A stretch of 64,000 nt of DNA from positions 46,823 through 110,822 of the forward strand of contig JBFLWQ010000009.1 of assembly GCA_040757775.1 (NCBI GenBank). Reading direction: 5' to 3'. A model generated the notes under the pieces. The model saw only the letters and a list, made by a program, of their open reading frames with translations, did not search any database and was not told the DNA's origin. The DNA is from Thermodesulfobacteriota bacterium (lineage in GTDB: Bacteria > Desulfobacterota > UBA8473). Shown here in pieces: positions 8,352 to 15,966 of the stretch (its first letter is position 1; each line of letters begins with the position of its first letter). A program made the position numbers and the translations under genes.

Positions 8352-9971
8352 CTAAAACTTTACATTCCCGAAGACAGAGTTCGGGATTGACTTATGTAAA
8401 GCAAGTTCGAAAGCCCTTGCCAGAACATCCCGGGACTCTTTTAAGGCAATTACACCATCGTGAAACAGACGCGCCCCGGTGAAGAAGGGATTAGCCTCTC
8501 GCTCATACTTTTCCCTCATCAGGGCATCAAATCTTACAACTTCCTCTTCATCCATCTCCTTGCCTGCTTCCTTTGCCTTCCTTCTTTCAAGACTGGTGAG
8601 GATAAAGGCTGCTGTTCTTCCAGACATAACAGAGGTCCTGGCACGCATCGTCTGGAAGCAAAACCGTGGTCTATATGCCCTGCCACACATACCATAATTT
8701 GCGGCTCCGTGGTCGGGACCTATAACCCACTGAATCTTCGGTACCTGAACAGTACTGCAGGTGCGAACCATATCCGCTCCATACTTACCGATTCCCTCCC
8801 ATTCTTCCTGTTTGCCCACCATATATCCAGGGGCGTTCTGGATAAAGAGCAGGGGGGTCTTGTCATTTCCACAGCGGATCATCCATTCTGCCGCCTTTCT
8901 GGCTGCTTCGATAAAGATTACTCCTATCCCGTTAGAGGCCACAACCCCTACAGGGATACCCTTCAGCCACATCTTACCACAGACGATTGTATCACCCCTG
9001 CCTGTTTTATACTCCTTCTTATACTCGGAGAAATAACTGTCATCAGCGATGCACTTGATTACTTCTCTCACATTAATGGCCCTGTAAGTATCTTTTGGCA
9101 GTATCTCATAGAGTTTTTCCACAGGAATTTTAGGCTCTTTAGTCTCCCGGCGATCGATATATGTCTTCTGGGGCGGGTCAAATTTGATCAATTCTCTTAG
9201 CTTATCAATACCTTCCTCCTGGCTTTTCACAAAGTGGTCGCAGCCTCCCGAATGTTTTGTATGAACATATGCCCCGCCTAAATCTTCCATGCTCACGTCT
9301 TCGCCTATGGCCGATTTGACCATAGGTGGACCTGCCAGAAAGGCGAATGCCATCTTTTCGATCATTATTGATTCACAGGCAAGATAGACTATATATGCCC
9401 CTCCTGCGGTATTGCCACCGGTGCTCAGGGTATATTGTTTGATTCCCCTTGCAGACATATTGCACATATTATAAAACATAGAACCAAACATTCCCTCATC
9501 TGCAAAGCACCCCTCTTGCATGGGCAAAAATATACCGCCTGAATCAGCTATATAAACACATGTCAGGCCGCATTCTTCAGCGATTTTCTGTGCACGCATA
9601 TGTTTCTTCAGGGTTATAGGATAATATGTTCCTGCTGTCATCCGACTCTCGTTTCCAAAGATCATGCAGTCCTTACCGTGAATCCTGCCCACCCCTGTAA
9701 CCAGACCACCCCCGGGTATGTGAGGCTGTTCGGAGTATCCAATTTCGAATCCGGCATCTATACCCACTTCAAAGAGTTTTGTGCCTGGATCAATCAACTG
9801 CTCAATGAGTTGCCTGACAGGCTTTTTCCCCTGTTTTGACAATCTGTCAAGCTGCTTTTGTCCACCCACATCGTATGCCTCCTGCCTGTGTACATAGAGC
9901 CCTTCCTCTTCCCTCAACCAGTGATCTCTGTTTTCCATTGCTGTTTTATCCATTTCTGACCTATCTGACAT
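8352..9971 (-). CDS. acyl-CoA carboxylase carboxyltransferase (beta) subunit
   Basis: 539 residues, the size of methylcrotonyl-/propionyl-CoA carboxylase beta. Motifs include GGGLVTGVGRIHG, TYYPITLKKHMRAQKIAEE, a first oxyanion hole STGGNTAGGAY, FAFLAGPPMVKSAIGEDV, HTKHSGGCDHFVKS, and the C-terminal half NAPGYMVGKQEE with MCGRAYRPRFCF. It transfers CO2 between biotin and an acyl-CoA. No biotin carboxylase or biotin carrier is nearby, so either these are encoded elsewhere or it acts with a sodium-pump decarboxylase. Adjacent HMG-CoA lyase and crotonase favour a methylcrotonyl-CoA-type substrate (inference). Ribosome site AAGGAGG. Confidence 0.88.
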   Translation of the reverse strand: MSDRSEMDKTAMENRDHWLREEEGLYVHRQEAYDVGGQKQLDRLSKQGKKPVRQLIEQLIDPGTKLFEVGIDAGFEIGYSEQPHIPGGGLVTGVGRIHGKDCMIFGNESRMTAGTYYPITLKKHMRAQKIAEECGLTCVYIADSGGIFLPMQEGCFADEGMFGSMFYNMCNMSARGIKQYTLSTGGNTAGGAYIVYLACESIMIEKMAFAFLAGPPMVKSAIGEDVSMEDLGGAYVHTKHSGGCDHFVKSQEEGIDKLRELIKFDPPQKTYIDRRETKEPKIPVEKLYEILPKDTYRAINVREVIKCIADDSYFSEYKKEYKTGRGDTIVCGKMWLKGIPVGVVASNGIGVIFIEAARKAAEWMIRCGNDKTPLLFIQNAPGYMVGKQEEWEGIGKYGADMVRTCSTVQVPKIQWVIGPDHGAANYGMCGRAYRPRFCFQTMRARTSVMSGRTAAFILTSLERRKAKEAGKEMDEEEVVRFDALMREKYEREANPFFTGARLFHDGVIALKESRDVLARAFELALHKSIPNSVFGNVKF

Positions 9972-9998
9972 TATAATAGCCCTCCTTATGTTTTACAC

Positions 9999-10904
9999 TT
10001 AATCCTTTTTTTGTTTCGATAAATAACCGGTTAACGGTTTTTGCACCAATCCCCCGGTCAGTTTACTGCATTTCATAAGCCTGCTCAACTCTATACCTGT
10101 TTCAATTCCCATTGTTTTCATCATGTATACAATGTCCTCGGTAGCTATATTCCCCGATGCTTCAGGTATATAGGGACATCCTCCCAACCCACCTATGGAG
10201 CCGTCAAAAACACTTACACCACACTGTAACGAAGCAAAAACATTTGCCATGCCAAAACCATAAGTATTATGAAAATGGGCAGCCAGAGAGATTCCGGACA
10301 ATTCATGGGCAGCCATTGAGAAAACTTTATACACCTGTGCAGGGTTAGCTAACCCGGCTGTATCAGCTAAGGCTATTTCATATGCCCCCATTCTCTTAAT
10401 CTCTTTGCCAATGTCTATAACCCGGTCAGGGGAGATTTTACCATCAAAAGGGCATTCAAACGCCATGGCAATAACCCCGCGTATTCTTACCATATCTTTG
10501 GGAATATTTAAAGATGTTTCCTTTAGCTCACTTAAGGATTCAGAAACAGTACGATTGACGTTTTTCAGATTGTGTGTCTCGCTGGCAGATACCAGAAGCA
10601 CTACCTCATCCACCTGACATTCCATAGCCCGCTCATAGCCTTTTTTATTGGGGACCAACGCACTGTAAACAACCCCCTCTTTCCTTTGAATCTGATTCAT
10701 CACCGATTTAGCATCCTTTAATTGGGGGATCCATGATGGATGGGTAAAGGAGGTAACCTCTATCCGGGTCAGACCCGTTTGGGACAAGCAGTTTATCAGT
10801 TCTACTTTTTGGTCGGTAGAGACTTCTATGCCTTCATTTTGCAGGCCATCCCTGGGGCCTACCTCTACAATTGTTACTGATTTAGGAAGCTTAAGGCGCA
10901 TCAC
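9999..10904 (-). CDS. hydroxymethylglutaryl-CoA lyase
   Basis: 301 residues, typical length. Starts VTIVEVGPRDGLQNE (metal and substrate binding), with VTSFTHPSWIPQLKDA, AHFHNTYGFGMANVF (HxH metal ligands) and SIGGLGGCPYIPEASGN, which contains the conserved active-site Cys. Cleaves HMG-CoA to acetyl-CoA and acetoacetate, the last step of leucine/isovalerate degradation. GTG (10904) or ATG (10901) may be the start. First gene of the run followed by the carboxyltransferase 27 bp downstream. Confidence 0.93.
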   Translation of the reverse strand: MMRLKLPKSVTIVEVGPRDGLQNEGIEVSTDQKVELINCLSQTGLTRIEVTSFTHPSWIPQLKDAKSVMNQIQRKEGVVYSALVPNKKGYERAMECQVDEVVLLVSASETHNLKNVNRTVSESLSELKETSLNIPKDMVRIRGVIAMAFECPFDGKISPDRVIDIGKEIKRMGAYEIALADTAGLANPAQVYKVFSMAAHELSGISLAAHFHNTYGFGMANVFASLQCGVSVFDGSIGGLGGCPYIPEASGNIATEDIVYMMKTMGIETGIELSRLMKCSKLTGGLVQKPLTGYLSKQKKD

Positions 10905-10920
10905 GATACCTTTAACCTGG

Positions 10921-10947
10921 TAATTCCCTACAGCTTGCTGGAGGGTA
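10921..10947. repeat. short hairpin repeat, TAATTCCCT type
   Basis: CCCTACAGCTTGCTGGAGGG forms a small hairpin; a close copy (CCCTGTAGCTTGCTATAGGG) preceded by the same TAATT is at 14552-14576. Both lie outside genes. Confidence 0.6.
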
Positions 10948-10970
10948 GTTCATTTCCTAAGTTTTCAATC

Positions 10971-11124
10971 TTGACGGCTTCGTAAGTCTAAAATCAGACG
11001 GCACAGTAAAAAGCTCCATATGCAAGGCGCGCAAATCCTGAGGAGTGAGGCGTACTTATAGTTACGCTGCAACGACGAAGGGTGCAGCGCAACGCCGCAG
11101 ATGGACTTTTTACAAAGCCGTCAA
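10971..11124. repeat. MITE-like element with terminal inverted repeats
   Basis: Ends TTGACGGCTTCGTAA (10971-10985) and TTACAAAGCCGTCAA (11110-11124) are inverted repeats matching at 14 of 15 positions. The interior is GC-richer and has no gene. The right end supplies the last codons and stop of the permease at 11110. Related ends appear near 37176, 40960 and 41076. Confidence 0.75.
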
Positions 11125-11961
11125 TCTTGGGTCTATGGCATCTCTTATACCTTCTCCCAGAAGATTGTACCCCAGTACCGTAATGAGAATAGCCAGCCCA
11201 GGGTAGAGAGATAGCCACCAGGCAATTTCTATATTGTCTTTTCCTGCGGTCAGGATGTTCCCCCAACTGGGTGTGGGGGGCTGAACCCCTATGCCGAGAA
11301 AGCTCAATGCAGATTCCGTGAGGATTGCCGCAGCAACACCCAGGGTAGCAGACACCCATATGGGAGATAAGGCATTGGGTAAGATATGGAGAAAGATTAT
11401 CCTGGGATTTTTCGCACCCGTTGCCTTTGCAGCCTTAACAAAATCCCTCTCTTTAAGGCTCAAAAATTCAGCCCTTACAAGACGCGTTACTCCCATCCAG
11501 GAAGTAACTCCAATTACGATCATAATATTCCATATACTGGGCTCAAGGATAGCAATTACTGCAAGGATGAGAAAAAAAGTGGGGAAACAGAGCATTATAT
11601 CAACAAACCGCATTATTACGTTATCAACCCATTTGCCATAAAAACCTGCCAGGGCGCCAAGAAAGGTGCCAATGACAATGGCAATTCCAACAGCAACAAA
11701 TCCGACCAAAAGGGATATCCGCGACCCCCAGATCATCCGGCTCAGGACATCCCTTCCCAGTTGATCAGTGCCGAGCAAATGGTCTCTGCTCGGTGGTTGC
11801 AGGGCATTTTTGGTATTTATATCGCCTATATCATAAGGGGATATATATGGAGCTAAAGCAGCAACAAGGAAGAGAAGAAGGACGATCAATGTTCCGCTTG
11901 TAGCAAGCCTATTCTTTCTGAATCTGCGCCAAAAAAGGCGTCCCGGAGTTTCCCTTTGCAT
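11110..11961 (-). CDS. Opp/Dpp-type ABC transporter permease (DppC-like)
   Basis: About 283 residues from the ATG at 11961 (a longer frame to 11991 runs through a REP-like hairpin and is unlikely). N-terminal cytoplasmic stretch then a hydrophobic helix (SGTLIVLLLFLVAALAPYIS), the DppC-type GTDQLGRDVLSRMIWG, five further helices, and the EAA loop (AKATGAKNPRIIFLHILPN) that docks to the ATPase. The family takes up oligopeptides or nickel. The final codons LTAL and the TAA come from the terminal repeat of the MITE-like element, so the C-terminus was probably reshaped by insertion. ATPase genes are absent. Confidence 0.9.
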   Translation of the reverse strand: MQRETPGRLFWRRFRKNRLATSGTLIVLLLFLVAALAPYISPYDIGDINTKNALQPPSRDHLLGTDQLGRDVLSRMIWGSRISLLVGFVAVGIAIVIGTFLGALAGFYGKWVDNVIMRFVDIMLCFPTFFLILAVIAILEPSIWNIMIVIGVTSWMGVTRLVRAEFLSLKERDFVKAAKATGAKNPRIIFLHILPNALSPIWVSATLGVAAAILTESALSFLGIGVQPPTPSWGNILTAGKDNIEIAWWLSLYPGLAILITVLGYNLLGEGIRDAIDPRLTAL

Positions 11962-11978
11962 TTGTCTTAAACCCTTTT

Positions 11979-12002
11979 GGGGCAAACACACAGGTTTGCC
12001 CC
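11979..12002. repeat. REP-like hairpin, GGGGCAAAC type
   Basis: GGGGCAAAC and GTTTGCCCC are perfect 9-bp arms around a 6-nt loop, followed by CTACCCTTA. It belongs to the same GTAGGGGC(A/G)ACC family as the copies at 13032-13091 and 26117-26144. Confidence 0.65.
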
Positions 12003-12037
12003 TACCCTTAAACCCTTGAACCCTTGAACTCCTTCTC

Positions 12038-13015
12038 TTACTTAGCTATCTTTATCCTTGGGTCAACCAGTGCATAGGATATATCGGCAATAAGGTTACC
12101 CATCAAGGTAAGCACAGATCCAATGACCAGGATCCCCATTATTACAGGGTAATCCCTGGCCATAACGCTCATGTAGAATAACTGTCCCATTCCTGGTATG
12201 GCGAAGATAGTTTCAAAGATTACGCTTCCGCCGATTAATCCAGGTACCGATAGCCCCAGGATTGTTATAACAGGCAACAGGGCATTCCTCAGGGCATGTT
12301 TAAATATTACCACCCTTTCTGCCAAACCCTTTGATCGGGCTGTCATTATATAATCCTGCCTGATTACCTCCAGCATATTGGATCTTGTGTATCTGGAAAG
12401 TCCTGCTAATCCTCCAAAAGCAGAAACAAATATAGGGAGTATCAGGTGTTTTGCCCTGTCCATAATCATTCCAAGGGTTGGTAAGTATTCGTAATTCAAT
12501 GATTTTAAGCCAGATATGGGTAACCAGCCCAGGTTTACCCCGAATAGGATCATCAAGAGCAATGCCAGCCAGAAAGTTGGGACCGCAAATCCTGCAAAGA
12601 CGAAAACTGTTGTAAACTTGTCAAAAAAGGAGTTCTGGTAGCTGGCTGAAATAACGCCTATGGGGATAGATATTAAGATGATCAGAAACAGAGAAAGGGC
12701 ATTTATAAGAATAGTTACGGGAATCCTTTCGATGATCTTATCTGTGACAGGTCTTCCGTCCATTGAAAAAGAATTGCCGAGATCCAGGACAACCAGACGT
12801 TTAAGCCACAAAAGATACTGGGTGTGCAGGGGTTTATCCAGCCCGTAAATCTTCTCCAGCCGAGCCCTGGCTTCTGCCGTGATCTTGGGGTTCAGATCGG
12901 TCTGAAGACCCGTTGGTGCTCCCGGGGCTAAATGGATGACCGCAAAAGAAATTACGGTAATTCCTAAAAGCAGAGGAATCATTGAAACAAGGCGTCTAAT
13001 AAGATAGTAAAACAA
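12038..13015 (-). CDS. Opp/Dpp-type ABC transporter permease (DppB-like)
   Basis: 325 residues from the TTG at 13015, which has GGAGG six bases upstream; the longer frame to 13075 would translate a REP-like repeat. Six-helix permease: [17 protein letters not shown] first helix, conserved [10 protein letters not shown], then [14 protein letters not shown], and the EAA loop [24 protein letters not shown] followed by [18 protein letters not shown]. Pairs with the DppC-like gene 76 bp downstream. No binding protein or ATPase is adjacent; a family 5 binding lipoprotein lies at 21981. Confidence 0.9.
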   Translation of the reverse strand: MFYYLIRRLVSMIPLLLGITVISFAVIHLAPGAPTGLQTDLNPKITAEARARLEKIYGLDKPLHTQYLLWLKRLVVLDLGNSFSMDGRPVTDKIIERIPVTILINALSLFLIILISIPIGVISASYQNSFFDKFTTVFVFAGFAVPTFWLALLLMILFGVNLGWLPISGLKSLNYEYLPTLGMIMDRAKHLILPIFVSAFGGLAGLSRYTRSNMLEVIRQDYIMTARSKGLAERVVIFKHALRNALLPVITILGLSVPGLIGGSVIFETIFAIPGMGQLFYMSVMARDYPVIMGILVIGSVLTLMGNLIADISYALVDPRIKIAK

Positions 13016-13031
13016 GTGAAACCTCCGATGA

Positions 13032-13091
13032 GTAGGGGCGAACCTGTGTCTTCGCCCTCTATATTGGGCAGACACATAGGTCTGCCCCTAC
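13032..13091. repeat. two REP-like hairpins, inverted pair
   Basis: 13032-13057 (GTAGGGGCGAACCTGTGTCT, continuing to GCCC) and 13066-13091 (its reverse-oriented partner ending GCCCCTAC) are imperfect copies in tail-to-tail orientation, separated by TCTATATT. They overlap the upstream part of the DppB-like frame. Confidence 0.7.
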
Positions 13092-13115
13092 GTTTATCAT
13101 GAATATCCTCTTTTT

Positions 13116-14105
13116 TTAACGGGGTCTGAACATAATGAATTCGTCTTCAATGATTCTTTGAACTTTCCCTCCCCAACGCATATATTCGAGATGGGCTATT
13201 GTCTCCATAACTGCAATGCGCTTATGTAGGGGAGGCAAATTACTCCAGTCCAAATCCGGAATATTCCAGGTTATTTGGGAAGAAATCTCGTAAGCGTTAT
13301 AGGGTCCTCCAATAATAGCTTGCTGGATTTCCGCCTCGCGATTATTGTGATGCTCCATCAGCTCCGTTATCCTGCCCCGAATATCCGTGAATATACCTTC
13401 ATGGGCAGGAAGGATCTTCTCAACCGGCAAGTTCTCAAGCTTATGCAAGGAGTACAGGTAATCTCCGAGGGGGTTGTCCCCTGACTGCACATGGTAACTT
13501 ACATTGGTAGTTATATGTGGGAGGATGTGATCCCCTGAAAAGAGAAGTTGATTTCTAGGTTCATAGAGGCAGATATGTCCTAGAGAATGCCCTGGCGTCC
13601 AGATAACCTCCAGGTTATATCTGCCGGTGGGAATAATCTCTCCTCCATACAAAGTTCTATCGGGAAAAGTGACTCTGACAAATTCAAGAGCAGGCATAGA
13701 GGAAGATCCCAAAGATGAAAGTTCAAGAGAAGGCACCCCATGACGTCTCAACATAGCCTCTACCTTATGCTGAAGGTCGGAAAATTTGATATACCGTGTC
13801 TCAATCAAGTCTGCTTCTAACTGATGAGTGAGTAGTTTTGTGTCTGGAGATACGTGTTTGATTCTTCCGGCAAGGCCGAAGTGGTCTGGGTGGACATGGG
13901 TAACTACAATGGTAGCAATGTCGGTTAAAGCGATCCCCAGGTCTTTAAGCCCGTTTTTCAAGGAATCGAAGGTTTCGGGCGTGAACCACCCGGTGTCTAC
14001 CATGAGCCATCCCTCTTTGCCTTCAACCAGGTAACAGTTCAGGTTTTCCAAGGGGTTGTTCGGGATTGGTACTTTTAGTTGATATATACCTGGGGCTACT
14101 TTCAT
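13116..14105 (-). CDS. metallo-beta-lactamase-fold hydrolase
   Basis: 329 residues. The zinc motif THVHPDHFG (H70, H72, D74, H75) is intact, with DTGWFTPE before it, GHSLGHICLY (third metal His) and LLFSGDHILPH (bridging Asp). The last ~80 residues form a helical or winged-helix tail like that of LACTB2-type proteins. A hydrolase of thioester, phosphodiester or similar bonds; exact substrate cannot be read. In the Opp/Dpp permease neighbourhood and on the same strand, but with a REP pair between them. Confidence 0.88.
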   Translation of the reverse strand: MKVAPGIYQLKVPIPNNPLENLNCYLVEGKEGWLMVDTGWFTPETFDSLKNGLKDLGIALTDIATIVVTHVHPDHFGLAGRIKHVSPDTKLLTHQLEADLIETRYIKFSDLQHKVEAMLRRHGVPSLELSSLGSSSMPALEFVRVTFPDRTLYGGEIIPTGRYNLEVIWTPGHSLGHICLYEPRNQLLFSGDHILPHITTNVSYHVQSGDNPLGDYLYSLHKLENLPVEKILPAHEGIFTDIRGRITELMEHHNNREAEIQQAIIGGPYNAYEISSQITWNIPDLDWSNLPPLHKRIAVMETIAHLEYMRWGGKVQRIIEDEFIMFRPR

Positions 14106-14152
14106 TTTATCCTCCTACGAAGCCTATATGGCGATTGTTTACTATTTTTGGG

Positions 14153-14503
14153 TTACTTTAACCGGATAATAACTGAAGACTGTACTGGGTTTTCAACAAG
14201 CCTCTTCCATTGATCATCAAGAATATAACCGATGTGTTCCACAGCCCATGCAGGTGTCTGTCCAAAAAAAATACATATATAGTTTCCCTTGTTCGTATAG
14301 GCAATTCCACCGGGTGGAATCTTCTCAACCGGATTTTCTTCTCCCAGGTCTCTTCCTATTGAGCCATAAAGCTCTTTGCCCCATTGCATCAGGCTTACAT
14401 TATACGGCATGTATTCTGCAAATTTTTTTGCTACTGCTGTGTCAAAAAGCTTCGCTTCTAACACAAATGTCCCGAAGTCAAGCTCTATCTGATTTTGTAT
14501 CAT
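14153..14503 (-). CDS. cyclophilin-like fold small protein
   Basis: About 116 residues from the second of two adjacent ATGs (14503), with AAGGGAG just upstream; a TTG at 14521 is possible but has no ribosome site. The order of strands and the motifs WGKELYGSIGRD, IPPGGIAYTNKGNYICIFFG and the ending SSVIIRLK match the small bacterial cyclophilin-like (PF04126/PF18050 type) proteins, which lack known prolyl isomerase activity. Function unknown. Confidence 0.65.
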   Translation of the reverse strand: MIQNQIELDFGTFVLEAKLFDTAVAKKFAEYMPYNVSLMQWGKELYGSIGRDLGEENPVEKIPPGGIAYTNKGNYICIFFGQTPAWAVEHIGYILDDQWKRLVENPVQSSVIIRLK

Positions 14504-14551
14504 CATCTCCCTTTCGGACAAATAAAGAAATTAGTATAGTCATTAACTTAA

Positions 14552-14690
14552 TAATTCCCTGTAGCTTGCTATAGGGTTTCCGCAGTCATTCCTGCGAAAG
14601 CAGGAATCCAGATAACTAAAAGACTGGATTCCTCCGTATCAAGTATGGGACGGGCTTATCGAGCACGGAATGACATCCTGATCCCTTTCA
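14552..14690. repeat. composite dispersed repeat (TAATTCCCT hairpin plus GTCATTC element)
   Basis: 14552-14576 repeats the hairpin at 10921. It runs into GTCATTCCTGCGAAAGCAGG (about 14586-14605) and ends with GCACGGAATGACA near 14674. The second part is an inverted repeat of the GTCATTCCGGCGAAAGCCGG class also found at 40519 and 40999. Confidence 0.65.
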
Positions 14691-14751
14691 CACACAAAGC
14701 AATGCATTCAAAAACAATTTGATATAGATAGACCTTCCAGAGTAAGGATCG

Positions 14752-14976
14752 TTAGGTCAATGAAACTACACTGAGGTTTTCCAACTCAATTAAAGGATCT
14801 TCCCTGCTTATGTTCAGATGATCGGAGGCGTCGAGAATTTCGATCCCCACTATCTCCTCATTGGGACAAAAATCAATGGCAATATCTTCTGTTACTCTTA
14901 TTGTGGTTACCTCAGTTGGCCCTTTCTTAAAAGAAATATAAGCGGCATCTACTTGAGGGTCATACTTGATCTTCAT
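14752..14976 (-). CDS. DUF2283 family small protein
   Basis: 74 residues beginning MKIKYDPQVDAAYISFKKG and continuing with DIAIDFCPNEEIVGIEILDAS, the DUF2283 pattern. Members are often found near toxin-antitoxin genes; some are proposed antitoxins. GGAGGGAAACT precedes the ATG. It lies downstream of vapBC and the kinase remnant on the same strand. Function not established. Confidence 0.8.
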   Translation of the reverse strand: MKIKYDPQVDAAYISFKKGPTEVTTIRVTEDIAIDFCPNEEIVGIEILDASDHLNISREDPLIELENLSVVSLT

Positions 14977-15021
14977 AGTTTCCCTCCAAAATAAAAGACA
15001 TATACTGTTATTACTACTAGT

Positions 15022-15207
15022 TTATCTATTTCTGCTTTCCCAAGTGTTGCACTTCATTATTGAACTGATGAGTCCATAAAAAAGATCGGGGTCAATGCTT
15101 TCAAGGATTCCTGATTCTTCAAAAGCGACCATTTTAGGGGTTTCCTGAGAATTGTCAAAGATTGCCCAGGATTCAACGACGGGTTGATAAAGATTGAAGA
15201 GTTGATC
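15022..15207 (-). pseudogene. C-terminal remnant of a zeta-toxin-like (COG4185) kinase
   Basis: Immediately after the vapC stop and in the same frame, 62 codons are open without a start codon near the beginning. They encode DQLFNLYQPVVESWAIFDNS and then PKMVAFEESG. The pattern LYxPxxxSWxxxDNSxxxPxxxA is the characteristic end of zeta-toxin-like P-loop kinases; the ATPase core is missing. I read it as a decayed toxin gene truncated by the arrival of vapBC. Its stop is at 15022-15024. Confidence 0.6.
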
Positions 15208-15618
15208 TTACAAAACCTCACTGACCGCTTTCAATCTTTCCATATCCTTATCAAAGGAAACAACTACCTTTTCCGATGAGGATTTGGCTGCAAGAATGCA
15301 GTCTACAATATCAATATCTAAACTTTCATATTTTAGCAGGGCATTCAGGATTTCCGACCTGTTTGGATTTATTACGCCCGGGAAATTCATTATTTTACTT
15401 AATTTATCCACAATTTCATCCTTAGGAATATTGTAAAACTTTTCCATAACATATATAGATTCAACAATAACAACATCCAATATTTCAGCTTTTTTTATCC
15501 CATTGGAAATGTCCATCATAAAGGCTTTTGCTCTGGGACTGTATTCTTCGTGATCTTCGAGTAAATATCTGAGGATAATGTTTGTATCAATCAGATAAAC
15601 CTTCCCTGGCTGCTTCAT
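15208..15618 (-). CDS. vapC: PIN-domain ribonuclease toxin (VapC-like)
   Basis: 136 residues. PIN acidic residues are visible: YLIDTNIILRYLL (first Asp, about residue 11), VVIVESIYVME (Glu), LDIDIVDCILAA (Asp) and VSFDKDMERL. The start overlaps the end of the AbrB-type gene by 32 bp, the usual coupled toxin-antitoxin layout. Expected to cleave RNA and to be neutralised by the upstream product. Confidence 0.88.
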   Translation of the reverse strand: MKQPGKVYLIDTNIILRYLLEDHEEYSPRAKAFMMDISNGIKKAEILDVVIVESIYVMEKFYNIPKDEIVDKLSKIMNFPGVINPNRSEILNALLKYESLDIDIVDCILAAKSSSEKVVVSFDKDMERLKAVSEVL

Positions 15619-15850
15619 CTGCCACCTTTCCTTTAATTTTTCCCCTAATTTCGTTCAAAGAAATGTACTTTTTTGCATATTTTTTCAGGCTGCCCGCCAA
15701 TATTTCAGCCTTTGCTCCGGGCACTCCTTTCAGCTTTACTTCGCCATCTTCAACAAGAAACAATACGCTGCCTTGCTTTTCAATATTTAATTTGTCTCTG
15801 ATCGATTTAGGGATGGTTACCTGACCCTTTTTTGATATTTTTGCGTACAT
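15587..15850 (-). CDS. vapB: AbrB/MazE-type antitoxin (VapB-like)
   Basis: 87 residues with the SpoVT/AbrB swapped-hairpin DNA-binding motif at the start: MYAKISKKGQVTIPKSIRDK, then a V-rich strand (SVLFLVEDGEVKLKG). The C-terminal ~35 basic residues probably wrap the toxin. First gene of the vapBC operon and likely self-repressing. Confidence 0.88.
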   Translation of the reverse strand: MYAKISKKGQVTIPKSIRDKLNIEKQGSVLFLVEDGEVKLKGVPGAKAEILAGSLKKYAKKYISLNEIRGKIKGKVADEAAREGLSD

Positions 15851-15966
15851 TTTAGAATTTCTCCCTACTAGGTTTTATTTTCCAACTTTTCAAATAATCT
15901 TTACTTTATATTATATTTCTACTAAATATATTTGTCAAATAATTTAATGTTCTCTGCAATCACCCC

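Noticed and set aside
13016..13075. Twenty extra N-terminal codons of the DppB-like permease
   Set aside because: They translate a REP-like repeat; a TTG with a good ribosome site at 13015 fits the family N-terminus.
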